The notes under the pieces: model-generated
Seen by the model: only the letters and a program-made list of their open reading frames with translations
Database searches by the model: none
Told to the model about the DNA's origin: nothing
Program-made: the position numbers and the translations under genes
Shown here: positions 49,119 through 60,980 of the stretch, piece by piece
How the letters are laid out: every line of letters starts with the position of its first letter
How positions within the stretch are numbered: the stretch's first letter is position 1
Source: Macrocybe gigantea
Lineage: Eukaryota > Basidiomycota > Agaricomycetes > Agaricales > Callistosporiaceae
Direction of reading: 5' to 3'
DNA length: 64,000 bases
Assembly: GCA_011319805.1 (NCBI GenBank)
Contig: SJRY01000250.1
Coordinates: 1 to 64,000, forward strand

Positions 49119-50867
49119 CTAACCAAAAGTCACCCATAGGTTGATTACGCAAAACAGACCAAGAGGAAAGATGGCAACCTCCTCAACATCCCGAACAAAG
49201 TTCGACAAAACACCGCGTCTCCTCTTGGCAAAGACAGGCTTTTTCAACAGGGTGAGTCTGCGACAAGAGAATCTCCACTGCTTGCACATGTCACGTTGTT
49301 GACGTGAGCTAGTTGTGCTAGTCGACGGGTGTGGCAAAAGTTCTCGCGCACCATCGCCATCAGAATCGCTGTTCCGCGAAGGACGGCGGTGCGACACGTG
49401 AAATAGTTTCCTTGGAAGTTTGGCCGACGATGAACGTCGAACCAATCGATGCTTTTCCCGAAGCGGCCCAGTCCGAACAACCGAGACGAGGACGACAATG
49501 AGCGAAACCAGAAGAAATGGGACATATATGGATAAGTAAATGTTCAGCTGGTCAGGAAGGAGACAAGGCAGGTCTGCGATGGTCACAGAGGCGGAGGAAT
49601 TATCGTCGGAATTCGCGAGTGACAAAAGCTGGAATCCGGGCCGTTTTATACCCATCGCCATGGACAACGATCGAACAGTGACTTCTGGAACCACGGATGT
49701 CTCATGTCCGGGAAGGAAATGAGATGTCACACAGTAATCGTGATCATCGCCGCTAATGAAGATTGCTTAGCCTATTTTGCCTTTCCTACAACAGACAGGT
49801 TGTTGCACACCTGAATACCGTGGAAGGATGAATATTTTCGAGGAGAAAATTGCTTGCATCTTGGCTGAGGGTATTCTGATAGCCAAAGCCAATCCCGGGG
49901 CGGATGGTTCCCTTCTCACGGAGAGGCCCACAATCTGGATTGTTCCTGTGAAGTGGAATGTGGCTAAATAAAACGACTTTCCCGGAGGTGCCATCTGCTC
50001 ATGAAATTAGCACAATGTTGACGAAAAATCGAAGCGGTTCGCGCACTGTGGGAGACAGACTTGATAAATTCAACCGTTCCGTGGGGGGTGGGATTGAAGT
50101 CGCGAAAGCTTCGCCCTTGACTTTGACGATCGATGTCTTCTTCAACGAGACCAGGTGCGTTGATGAACACAAGAGTATGATTCGCGAGCTCGATTCGATA
50201 ATTGAGCGACCCAAAGTGAGATGTATAGCGGGAATAAGCGTGCGGTGAAAACAAGTCGGAAGCACGAAGCCTCGTAAAGCAACGTTAGTTGTGAGGAAGC
50301 CTAGAGTATTGCCATCTCATACCCAATGTCGTGATTGCCCGGGATGAAATAGACAGGGGTGGATTTCGATATACGAAAAATCTTCATGAACCTGGCATAA
50401 TATTGCTCGTACCTGCCGAAAGCGGACTGAGACTTGCATGACGGAAAAAGCACGATGGATATCGCTCACTCCTCATCTGGCATGGCAAATCGGCCGCCAT
50501 CCATCATGTCCCCGAGACATACGACCACTTCCGGCTTTTTATGCGTTGCAGCGTACCAATTCTTGCGGACGTTCAGATCGACAAGGACACGCGAAATATA
50601 CGCCAGGAGAGCGGGTCGGTTGGGGTATGAGCGATGATCCAAGATTTGTGGGTCCGCAATAATAAGGACATGGGCAGGTCGCTTCTGAGACTGCTCTGCG
50701 TTGATTCACAACCGAGACCCGGTGAAGTACATGCTACTTACTTGAGGCAGCGCCGAGTCAGGCCACTGACATGAACGGACGGAAGAGAAGAATGTCAGGA
50801 GCTCGTACCAGAGAATGACGGCCATCCACAATGCCCTCAGCCCGTTGACGACTGAGAGGCGCGTCAT
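49119..50867 (-). CDS. Cdc1/Ted1-like ER metallophosphoesterase, copy A
   Basis: ATG 50867. N-terminal signal anchor (LWMAVILWYELLTFFSS), then the metallophosphoesterase motifs: HVLIIADPQILDHRSYPNR (metal Asp), VVVCLGDMMDGGRF (GD motif), YFIPGNHDIG (GNHD), LFSHIPLHR region, and SGDDHDYCVTSH (GDDHDYC, metal His). It ends with two membrane helices (IYLSIYVPFLLVSLIVVLVS and VAIFPLGLFCVINLWVTFG) around a Ser/Arg-rich loop, stop 49119. This topology matches yeast Cdc1 and Ted1, manganese-dependent phosphatases that trim ethanolamine phosphate from GPI anchors in the ER. Which of the two is orthologous is not resolved. Confidence 0.87.
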
Positions 50868-51044
50868 GAGTCTTTGTTGAAATCTGAGTTGCACGTATCA
50901 GACAGAAATAGATAGCTTGAAGGAGATCAGACTCGTGTTTGAGAAAGCACTCAATTCCAGCCGAATCAGTCGTAGCTCAGGCAGACTCATACAAAGCAAC
51001 GTTCCTTCAAGGACATGTAGATAAAATAGTCTACAGGCAGCATT

Positions 51045-51401
51045 CTAATGATGTTCATGGTGCGAATCATGCTCATTCCCATGAGCATCCCATGGGTGTT
51101 TACCCTAGTAGAATGGTCAGCTTCGTATGAGTTTCATAAAAGAATCACAATACAATGAGCTTTCCGCCGTCCTCCCTGAAATATCAATTGACCGGGCAGC
51201 TCCTTTAAGAGAGAATGGCGCCACAGACCTTGCACGGTAGAAGATAAAGAACCACATAGCAGCCCCAAGTGTCTTGGCCAGGAAAGTATATTTTGCTCCC
51301 GGCAAGTGTGGGTGGAAACCGTTGGCTTCAATGGTGTATTAACACTACGCCTGCAGTGAGTGGTCATGAACGGCCGACTCACGATGGGGTGCAGCAGCCA
51401 T
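51045..51401 (-). CDS. NDUFB2-like accessory subunit of mitochondrial complex I
   Basis: Four short exons from ATG 51401 give a ~70-residue protein: NGFHPHLPGAKYTFLAKTLG, AAMWFFIFYRAREDGGKLIG, KHPWDAHGNEHDSHHEHH, stop TAG 51045. One hydrophobic helix with the W-F-x-x-Y-R-A-[KR] exit, the D-G, H-P-W-[DE] signature and a His-rich tail are typical of the NDUFB2/AGGG subunit from plants and fungi, located in the membrane arm. The match rests on these short signatures. Divergent from the next gene, 150 bases between ATGs. Confidence 0.75.
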
Positions 51402-51550
51402 TTTAAAGGGCAAGACGAATGCAATTCCGAGTTCGAGGGCGGGCTGGTTTGGTCGTGTTGACCGCTAACCTCCGTCGATGTCCAAATTTGAAATAACCTT
51501 GCTTCATTCACTCTTCAACCTCTATCGCTTCCGTTGCATTATCATGAGGC

Positions 51551-54500
51551 ATGGAGCCGCAAAGTAAGAAGAGAAAACGTGATACAAGTCACCCTAGGAT
51601 CACATTTCACGCGTCGGACAGGACATTCGACCGGTTGTTCAAAGGTAGAGCAACAGAACATTGTTCCGTGTGAATCATGTAGCTCACTGTGCTTTAACAG
51701 AAGACTCATTGGCGGACCTGAAGGACGTTGTGAGGAGGAAACTAGGCCTTTCACCAGAGACCACGATATCACTAGCTCAGATACGTGACGGCAAATTCAT
51801 TGATTTGGAGGATGGTGCGCGATGAGCGCGTTCGTCGACAATATGCTTCTGTTAACCCCGACTTTCCAGATGACGATTTCGACGCCTTTTACGCTATCGC
51901 TCACTCTACTTCAGCCATCGACGTAAGAGTTGACATTGGCCAGGCCGCCGACCTCCACGTTCTAGTGCCCGTTACAGTAGGCCGGCCTTCTCCCATAAGA
52001 CCGTTCGTTGGTCTCATCTCTGAGTTTAGCCTTCAAAAAAGAAGTCTAAGAAAAAGCAATTGCGCGAGTCTTCTGAGCCACATGCAGTCGAAGCTCTGGC
52101 GGATATGGCCATCGAGAGCGCGTCGATGTCTGTACCACTTGTCCAGATGTCAGCCCCTGCTCCAGACCAGATCCAGGAAACGGAGAGGCCGCGTCAGCCG
52201 GAGGCCGAAGATAATGCGGGCAACGAACCACCAAAGAAGAAACGGCGGCAGGAGCCGCCAAAGGAGCATGCCGGTCCCGATACTGCATCTAGCGAACACG
52301 CCGTTGACGAAGATGCTATTCCTGTTGAGAAAACGCGTCGGAAGGATAAGAAAGACTCTCGCCCCAGGACGTCGAAGTCCACCAGGAGTGACAGGAGCAG
52401 GCTGCTTCAAGGTCCAAATCGTTCTTCGTCAAGTGGTGCCATTCAACATGCTCAAAAGGATGAGCCTAGTGTTACCCCTGCACAAGAAGAGGACCAACGG
52501 ACTGAGCATGCCGAACCTCACAAGCCAACGGAAAAGGGTAAGGGGAAGTCGCTCAGTGTCCCTCAACGGAACTTCGCCGAAACTCTAGCTGATACCATCT
52601 CAATGATTGGCGGTATGTTGCGAAGTCAATGTGAACCCGCTTTGATTGACAATTGTAGTAGAAGCGAACAAGTTGCCGTCACCAGAACATCCACAGGATA
52701 AAGTAGGTAAGCGGTTCATCTTGTATTGAGGACGAGCATCTCCAGAGGTTGTTTGATTAGTGACAAGGCGTAAAATGAGGCCAAGTGCCCAACATTCCGA
52801 CAAACTGTCTATTTCGACGTCTGCTGAAATTGAAGGTACGCTGTTTTCTCTTCTTCACTACACTTCTTCTCATTGAATGCGCCAGAAGTCGATGCCTCTC
52901 TCAGAGATAGCCAAACAGTCGTAGAAACAAACGGAGGTGCTACTAGTCCATTCCTCCCATATATTTCCTTCCTCACGCATTTCGATTGTGCCAACAGCTG
53001 GGAGAGCAACAAGCCGGTCGAGTGCTAGTATGTCCATGAGTTCACCCTCCGCGCATTCCTGCAACTTATCAGTGAATCTAGCAATGAAAGGCAAAGGGAA
53101 GGCAAAGGGCAGAACCTCTACGCCGGATGAGCGCGAGGCTGCTGACGCAGACGCACGAGCACTGGTATCTAAACTCATGGCTCGGAAGCGGGCCCTCCTC
53201 GGTGCTTCCACATCCGATGCTCCTTCCTCAAGGATTGCTTTAAAGCCTTCGTCAGGCGCGAAGACGAGACAAAAACCATATATCCCGGTGCTTACCATGT
53301 CACCTGCGATTTCTCCTAAACCGCCACCCATGACTGATATGACACCAGAATCTCCCGAAGCTGCGATCGCATCTTTAGATTTCACAAAAGCAGCACCGCA
53401 GACCAACAACTACTCTAGCAACGGTTCATCTAGTGACTCTTCCGAAGAGTTTCATGATATTCAGCGGCCTCCGATGATAACCCAGCCTGAGTCAACAAGC
53501 GCCAAAGATTACCTGGACATTGATCTTGAGGCACTCATTCGTGGCCCCAACGTCTCGGGTATCAATATTCCGGACATCTTGTCAAGTGACTCCAATGACG
53601 ATGGCAAGTTGAGCTTGGAGGAAGACGAACTTGAAGACCCGTCGAGGAAGCTTATACAAAGAGCAGCGGGCAGTGACTCGTCGGATGAAGATGCGGACGA
53701 GAACGAAGAGAAAAACGACAACGAGGATAGCGAGCAAACAACAAGGATACCTACCCCGCCAATTCCAGTCAACGCCCGATCAGAAAAAGTTGGGATGCTC
53801 AACGCGACTCCAATTGACCCGACGCTAGAGAAGTGCGACGCTTCGGACCTGACGACCGAGGACGCGCAACGTAATGACACTCCTGACGTTCCGATCGAAA
53901 AGGACATCGCTGGGGCTTACCGCAAAGTCCTGTGGAGGATGCAGGAGGAATAATCGTGCACAATGCTGCGCGACCTTCCAGACTACATCCTCCCGTTGTG
54001 GCGCCATCTCAATCACAGAAAAAGACCATCCGAGAACAATCCACGTCACTCGATACGTGGACAACATTACGGCTTTCTTCTCCTGTCCCTGAGGCGGAAT
54101 CCACTGTCATGGTGGACGAGCTTGCGACGAGCAGTCCTGACACCACGGCCCGAGTTTTTGCGCTTCCTGAGAACAGTGGGGCTGAAGTTGAAGATCCTCT
54201 GTTCCTTCTTACAGAAAGCCAGCCACCCTTCCCATACTCGCAGTGGAAGGAGCCTCAGAAAGATGAGAAGACAGGGGCATCTAGCGACGAAGACGAGGAC
54301 GAGGTAGAAACGACCGTTAAATCTCAGTCACGCGGGCCATCCCACGGCTCTAGCAGAAGTAACTTATACCGGCGTCTGACGGATATTGCAAGTCAGCCGT
54401 CGCCATTCTCGAAGAAATCACGACCTGTGACGCGCACGGTGGTTAATTTGCAAACAACTAGTCTTTATGGGACGAGGAGGGCCGAAGAAGAGGAAGAAAC

Positions 54501-54600
54501 GAGTAGCAGCTCATCGGATACAGATTCGGAGGTCGGAAATGCCTCTCACATTCCTAAAACGAGACGAGCAGGTGTCTCGCGCAAGCTGGCAGCTGCCTGA
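51551..54600 (+). CDS. Large acidic disordered nuclear protein with N-terminal ubiquitin-like or PB1-like fold
   Basis: ATG 51551 (EPQSKKRKRDTSHPRITFHA). The first ~110 residues, joined across two introns, read DRTFDRLFK, DSLADLKDVVRRKLGLSPET, TISLAQIRDGKFIDLEDDDD and DAFYAIAHSTSAIDVRVDIG, with a strand-strand-helix-strand pattern of a ubiquitin-like or PB1 domain. The rest is low-complexity Ser/Glu/Lys sequence with nuclear signals (PPKKKRRQEPPKE, EKTRRKDKKDS), conserved-looking patches (LISKLMARKRALLG-like, DYLDIDLEALIRGPN, GINIPDILSSDSNDDGK) and an Arg/Ser tail ending at TGA 54600. Exons change frame at about 52690-52950 and 53950, where splice sites are present but not all fixed. Function unknown. 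Confidence 0.65.
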
Positions 54601-54721
54601 TGATGTAAACAATTTACGTTTTAGCGGAGTTTGAACGCAGTTGATACAGAAATTTTTTATCTCGTAACTCGACAAGCCTCAAGCTTAAAACCGCTTCTGC
54701 AAATACGTCCATCTGTAGTAC

Positions 54722-54843
54722 ATGCTCTTCACCAAAAACACTAGAGACGAGTAAGTCGCACATCTACTGTCTCTGCACCGACCATGCTGACATTTTCTTC
54801 CAGCTACCTCAGCGACCTCGTTTTCTCTTTGTTGAACCTCTGA
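54722..54843 (+). CDS. Arginine attenuator peptide uORF of CPA1, split by an intron
   Basis: ATG 54722 opens 29 nt, then an intron (GTAAGT to TTCCAG, 54751-54803), then 40 nt to TGA 54841-54843. The 22-residue peptide contains DDYLSDLVFSLLNL at its end. Fungal arg-2/CPA1 leaders carry a uORF peptide with the core DYLSD and a following hydrophobic-aromatic pair; the nascent peptide stalls ribosomes at the uORF stop when arginine is high. Core residues and position, 23 bases before the CPA1 ATG, fit. The usual Trp after the core is Phe here. Confidence 0.88.
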
Positions 54844-54866
54844 AATCTCCAACAGCTCCCCCAGCC

Positions 54867-56348
54867 ATGTTCGTTCGTCAAGCCATATTTATTCCTCGTC
54901 TCGCACGAGGCCTAGCAACCCACTCAGGTCCCATTTCCCATATTCCTGCCACTCTCCATCTTAAGACTGGCCAATCTTTCTTCGGGATGTCTTTTGGTGC
55001 GCCGCGAAGCATCTTTGGAGAGACCGTTTTCTCCACTTCCATAACATCCTGTTTGTCTCAGTTCCTGTCGTTTATTTTTCTGAATTTTTGTTGACCTCCT
55101 GATAGATACAGAATCCATGACTGACCCCTCGTATCGCGGTCAAATTCTTGTGTTCACAACCCCTATGATAGGGAACTATGGTGTCCCATCCAATACAGCC
55201 CCTTTCGACTCCAGTGATGTCGGCGTTGTTCTTGAGTCTCAGAATATACAATGTTCGGCTGTCATTGTTGGAGATGTCGCCGAAAAGTTTTCGCACTATG
55301 CCGCCGTCGAATCTCTTGCTTCCTGGTGCAAGCGTAATAATGTGCCAGGCATTACAGGGGTAGACACTCGTGCCATAACCACGTTGCTTCGAGACCAAGG
55401 AACTACTCTTGGTCGTGTTAACGTTGGCCCGGACGTTTCACTGGGCGCGCCTAAACCGGAGGAATATTGGGACCCATCTACGGAGAACCTCGTCGACCAA
55501 GTTTCCACCAAAGTTCCGTATGAGCTCAATCCTACGGGTTCAGTCAAGATCGCAGTTCTCGACTTTGGTGCCAAAGCAAACATTTTACGATCCTTAGTTC
55601 GACGGGGCGCTGCTATAACCGTTCTCCCTTGGAATTACGATTTTAATGCCGTCCGCGATCATTACGACGGCCTTTTCTTGACGAACGGACCCGGTGACCC
55701 ATCTCATTGCATGGAGGCTGCTTTGAAGCTTCGCCGAACCATGCAGGAATGGAACAGGCCTATCTTTGGCATTTGCATGGGTCACCAGGTCATTGGCATG
55801 GCTGCGGGTCTGGATGCTTACCGAATGACGTTTGGAAACCGAGGACACAATCAACCTGTACTAGCATTGGCATCGTCCGGCTCTATTAAGGCTGGTCGAG
55901 TCTACGTGACAAGGTGCGTTACGTCGCATTAGTTACAGAATGACGAGTGTTGAACTGCTTCATAGTCAAAACCATCAATATGCCCTCAAGTTGCAAGACC
56001 CTTTCCCAGCGGGCTGGGAACCATTTTTCATCAACTGCAATGACTCTTCGGTGGAGGGAATCAAGTCCACTGACGAATCCGGGAAAAAGATCTGGGGTGT
56101 TCAATTTCATCCAGAGAGTGCCGGTGGGCCTTTAGATACCATTGAGGTAGGGGCTTCACTTCCCGATTCGGAAGTACTTCACACTGATACCGTTTCAGAT
56201 GTTCACGGACTTTGTTGCCGAGTGCAAAGCCATTAAATTGCGGAATGCTACATCGCCCCACGTCAATTTGCAGCATCCCGCATCGAGACATGTCGAAGGT
56301 GCTCTGCCCCGAGCAGACGGAGCTCCTCGAATCACAGTGCGGTCTTAG
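54867..56348 (+). CDS. CPA1: Carbamoyl-phosphate synthase, arginine-specific small subunit
   Basis: Four exons (54867-55050, 55106-55913, 55966-56146, 56199-56348) give 440 residues in frame. The N-terminus is Arg-rich without acidic residues (VRQAIFIPRLARGLATHS), a likely mitochondrial presequence. The glutaminase has TLHLKTGQSFFGMSFGA, SYTESMTDPSYRGQILVFT, GITGVDTRAITTLLRDQG, the class I amidotransferase part with LTNGPGDP, FGICMGHQVIGMAAGLD (nucleophile Cys in the GICMGHQ motif), and GVQFHPESAGGP (catalytic His and Glu). It hydrolyses glutamine and feeds ammonia to the CPA2 large subunit for arginine. Regulation by the upstream attenuator peptide is expected. Confidence 0.95.
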
Positions 56349-56492
56349 GAAGTTCAGCGAAAGGAGGCAAATGGACCTGCATGTCTTTTTTTTTGAGTAC
56401 ACCTTCATGTACAATTTATGTAGTTACCGTTGTCACGTGTTGTCTCTCCAATTCAACAAGCTCGCGTTCTCATCCTCGTTTTACAACCCACA

Positions 56493-58074
56493 ATGAATTT
56501 CTTGGACACATATGACCTGACTGGCCAGAATGACGCTCCACAAAGTGAGCCGGAGCAAAGCCTCAATGAGGAGGTTACCCAGGTTATCGGTCAACTTAGT
56601 CGTCTGTGGGGAGGCTTTAGGAAGCAGGCAAGAAGGTCCATCCGTCAGTCTGAAGTCTTGATTCAACATTGACCCATAGAGTCAAAATGTTATTGACAAT
56701 GCTCGACGAGACTTTGGCGATGCAGTGACTCAGGCTCAAAAAGAGCTCGGCAAGCTCACAGCTAGTCAAGTCGCCGAAGCATCCGCGACTCCTCAGGCCT
56801 CAGGAAGCTCAACACCCTCCGCTTCAGGTCAGCGTAACATCGACGAAACACAACATCCAGAATCTTCAGACACTGCGACATTGCCATCTGCGTCTTCTCA
56901 GCCATCGTCGGGTTCTCAGAACCTACTCCACCGTCTCCAATCTGCGTTACCGCCCAACGTTGTATCGACCGTGCAGAGCCACATCCCAGAATCTCTACGA
57001 CACGCCAGAGAGAGTATCGATTTCAACCACCTTCGCTCAACGCTGTCGAACGAGTTTGAGCGTGTCCAAGGGATTACTCGTGCACAAGCCGAGGAATATG
57101 TTCAGAAAAGCGAAGCATTGTTGCGGGAGGCCGTCAAGGAGGCAAGTGAAGTTCTCAAGGATGCGGTCAAGATCATTCCGCCTGAGGATTCTGGCGGACC
57201 ATCTGGATTGGTCTGGGATGGGACGGACATGTGGTCACTACCATTGGAATCTTCGGAAACATCACCGCCACCCAGCAAGTCGTCGCAGGCGAAGCATGGA
57301 TCTGTGGAAGCAGTTGCTAGTCGCGCAGAGTCATTGCTCAGACGGCTCAAACACGATCCAACTATTACGCGACATGATCCCTTTTCGGATCCTGAGCTGA
57401 AGGACTCTTACTCGAGATGGCTGGCTTCACAAGAGGACTCGGACGAACAAGGGATATTGATTAAGAAGTGGTCCCAACGAATATCCGGTCTTCTCGAGGA
57501 GGAAAACTCTGGTGAAGCCCTGAAAAGTACCCGTGATGCTCTAGGTGAGCCTTTACTTGCTTGTTTGTGCTGTTTGATGAAAAGAGCTCATTCTCAATGT
57601 CAGTTCCTTCCGAAATCACCGAGCAGACCTTTTGGACACGCTTTTTCTTCCGTATTCACCAGATCGAGGTGGAGAAAGAGAAACGCAAGGCCTTAATAGA
57701 GGGTTTGTTCCTATGCGAATTGCTGATACTTGTTCCTTACATGTCGCCTTGGTCACAGCTGCGGCGGAAGATGAAGTGTTCAGCTGGGAAGACGACGACG
57801 ACGAAACGTCCGCCCAGCCTGAGCCAGACCAATCATTGATGCCTCCAGTTGCGTATCGTCTTTCTTTCGAACTCACAATGGGATGTCTTATAATCCTTGA
57901 TTCCAGCGATCCTCGTCTGGTACCTCGATCCACACACAAGAAACGTCAACAACCGGCGTGCGAGACAGCGAAGAAGGATATGACATGATCTCATCAGGCA
58001 ACGTTAGTCCCAAGCCTGAACCGAGTTCGGAGAATGCTCAGGAAGAATTGGACAATGATAGCGACTGGGAATAA
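56493..58074 (+). CDS. BSD-domain protein
   Basis: ATG 56493. N-terminal helical region with EEVTQVIGQLSRLWGGFRKQ then SQNVIDNARRDFGDAVTQAQ, joined over an intron with donor GCAAGA (56628-56679). A Ser/Gln-rich stretch, amphipathic helices (THRAQAEEYVQKSEALLREA-like) and a BSD-like domain follow: KDSYSRWLASQEDSDEQGIL, SGLLEEENSGEALKSTRDAL, VPSEITEQTFWTRFFFRIHQ, IEVEKEKRKALIE with the F-W...F-F pair. The tail is acidic (FSWEDDDDE) and ends NDSDWE at TAA 58074. Fungal relatives include Dos2-like proteins; animal BSDC1 and SYAP1 have a similar plan. The molecular role is not known. Confidence 0.82.
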
Positions 58075-58212
58075 GCTGATTGCTATGCTACTTACCAGGT
58101 ATATGTGACATGCTTGTGTCTAATTACTGTGATCGTGACTTTGCGTAGGAAACAAGTAGCGTGGCAGCATTGGAATCTTAGGTCAACATCCACGAAGAGA
58201 CGTATACATTGG

Positions 58213-60515
58213 TCATATTGTATAATAAAAGCCTTGCTGCCCTTCCAGGTGGGCAAGCTTGCCATCTCGGGCAAGGCGGTTGCGACGAATGAACGTGAAC
58301 GAGGTCGTTGCAAGGAGACATAGCAAAAAGAACTGACACCCGAGCGTCGCCCAGATTCCATTGAGATACCTGCGACAAGCATCAGAAAAGGTGAACACTC
58401 AGGCTGACTGAGCCAAACCTTGGATAATCTTCTTGTCGAAATCTGTCGGCGTAAAGGTTATTCCGTTCTTGACATCGTGCAGCGGGAAACTTACACCGTT
58501 GTAGCAAATATTCCGCCTATGCCTCCAAATGCAATTATAATGGCAGTCGAAACGGACCGCTTGGAGATAGCTTAGTTTGTCTCCGCCAAGAAGCTTGCTG
58601 CATTTACCTTTGTATGCGAGATGATATTGTTGGCATTCTGCAAGGTTACGCATATCTCAGTTGAGGCCGTCGCCGATGTGACATAACGTACATATGCTAT
58701 AATTGCTGGGACGGATGCCGATGCGCCGCCGTATGCCAAGAAGAGGCCTTGGATAGTATTGAACTTGAGCAGTCTTTCCCGCGGAGAGATTGCTTTATGC
58801 GTACCAAAATAACGTGCGCCATTATTCTTCGCATAACCGGTGATGGTGAGACCGATAATGGTCGCTATTGTCTGAATTGCTATCGGAAGGGCTCTTCTGC
58901 GCGTTCTGTCTGATATGTATGCGGATATGAAGCAACAAAGTGCCTGGTTTTTATGGTATCATAGAAGGCAGGATAGTGGATAGAAGAAAGAAACATACAG
59001 CAAAAACTCCCGGAGGTGCTGTGAGGAGCAAAGAATCTCTCACACCCCAGCCCATCGCAGCCAGTATGATGGTGGTGAAGAAACCTGACAGGTGATTGTG
59101 GCAATGTAGACATTTTACAAAATTTTTGCATTACCTATGGCGTACGCTGGCATTGTGACGCACATAAACATCAAGGCTGATTGCATAACGTTAGTGCTAG
59201 TGTGCCAACCAAGACGAGTGACTGCACCATAAGCCCACAGTGTCCAATCGCATAGATGCAACCATACTTTTCTCCAGGTCATAACGTCAGGCAGTGCATC
59301 GCCTCTATCCCTTTCGACTCTGCCAAGAACAAGCTGATGCAAGCAAGATAAGATCGGGATTGCAACACAAGCATGGGACGAAACTCACTTTTGTCTGCTC
59401 TTGTGTTAAGAAGTTATTCCTGTCAGGAAAGTCTGCCACGAATATATATGTCAAGATGCCAAGAGCTATGGTGATAATGCCTTCGATAATCTAGGAAGGA
59501 ACGATTAGCAAGCACATGATCTGATTTTGTTGTCTGGCGCACAAAGATCCATTGCCACCCCGCAAGACCGCCTCTTCCTTTTAAGAACGTTAATGCATAA
59601 GCTACCAGAGCGGCGTGAGCTACGGCTCTATCTGGAGCAGTCCACTTGCTTACCAAAAATTGAGCTGAAGCTGCTGATAAAAATTGAAGATAGATAGAAT
59701 AGCGCTAATCTGATAACATTTGGGTCAGAGGCAACTCAGGATAGTTGGCCTGGTCTGTTTACCTCGTCTGTACTTCGTGACGCTTGTACCTGGAGGACCA
59801 GAAAGCTTTATTCAAAAGGACGAATGCTTCGGCTGCTCTTCTTACCATGTCGTTATGATGAATGCCAAGGCGGGGAAGAAACCCGCCTAAAGCCCACTCA
59901 GAACGTATTGCCTTGATTAATTCTATCATCACGCGTACCTCAAACACGCCAAGCAGAACCCTACACAAGGCGAGGTATCCCCAAGTTGAAACAAAACCCA
60001 TGCCCAGTTGTGCTGCGCCCCATCCAATAACACATATGGCGAGCCATAAACGTGCCCCAAGAATGCGTAGCACGATATTGCTTGGTAGTTGCCTAGATGG
60101 AAGGTTGAGAAATTGTTGGGCTGGAAGAAAAGGATACACTTGCAGAACAACGTATGGGACAAAATAAAGGCAAGATACTATGCTGAATCGAGAGCCAACT
60201 GCGAGATCCTAAGGCAAATGTGAGTAGGCTCATGGAGCACAAAAGAAATAGCAACCAAATCGATGCCCATTCCAGCAACGCGTGCCATGCCTAAATTTGT
60301 TCTGTCTATAAGGGAGATAGCGTAGACGCATCCAAGTAACGGAAGCACACGCCAGTCTACTTTGCGCCTGACAAGGGTTTAATTTTCGCGATGGCAGTCA
60401 TCAAAAGTGAGACTTGCATTGTCTGTTTCTCGAATACGAGGGAAACGCCATCCAAGGACTGTTCGCCGTCCTTTACTTTCTTCTCGGAGGCTAGGGAGGA
60501 TTTGAGAGAGCCCAT
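58213..60515 (-). CDS. MFS transporter, anion:cation symporter (allantoate/pantothenate-like) family
   Basis: ATG 60515 (GSLKSSLASEKKVKDGEQSL). The first intron has a GC donor (GCAAGT, 60368-60417). Then RKVDWRVLPLLGCVYAISLI, DRTNLGMARVAGMGIDL (signature between helices 1 and 2), LPSNIVLRILGARLWLAICV, GWGAAQLGMGFVSTWGYLAL, CRVLLGVFE, GLAGWQWIFV, and the second half with VMTWRKVWLHLCDWTLWAYG, KRSVSTAIIIAFGGIGGIFA and YLNGIWATLGCQFFLLCLLA, ending QGFYYTI at TGA 58213. The D-R-x-N-x-G and L-P-x-N motifs mark the Dal5/Tna1/Fen2-type family, which imports organic anions or vitamins. The substrate cannot be predicted. More than eight short exons. Confidence 0.85.
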
Positions 60516-60980
60516 GGCAGGCACTGCGCAGCCTTACAGAAAGTGGCCCCTACGTCTTTATAGCCGAACTACTGCCAAGCAGATGAAAATTCTATGTACC
60601 CTCATTGAGACTTGGTCGCTGAGATTTGAAAGTGTACCACGTGGACGACAGTGGGTGTCTGTGCAGCGGTCTCTACAGTCACGAGTCAGAGCTCCGGTCG
60701 CTCTGATAGACAGGCACAATCACATAAACCAAGACGTGGTCTCCCAAACTTATTCCAATGGTGTCGTTTGCGTGGTCTGCGATAAGGTGCCTCGAAGATT
60801 GAATTATATGTCGAAATGACAGCACGTAAGTATATAGGACTAGTAGCATTCAAACAAGCCCAAATATTTTGTGGCAGCCATCAGTCTTTCTTCATGCACG
60901 AAACGCAGGAACACCGCTGTATACCCTCCTCTATATATCATTGAGTCTGAGCATCCCAAGCACGCAGGTCCTCGCCGACC
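60516..60980. promoter_or_regulatory. Divergent intergenic region, MFS / phosphoesterase copy B
   Basis: 465 bases between opposed starts. Only short ORFs; no motif named. Confidence 0.45.

Noticed and set aside
52042..52590. Alternative Arg-rich plus-strand frame
   Set aside because: Overlaps the acidic Lys/Glu frame with nuclear signals that continues through the 51.5-54.6 kb gene; the other frame has no domain and no splice support.
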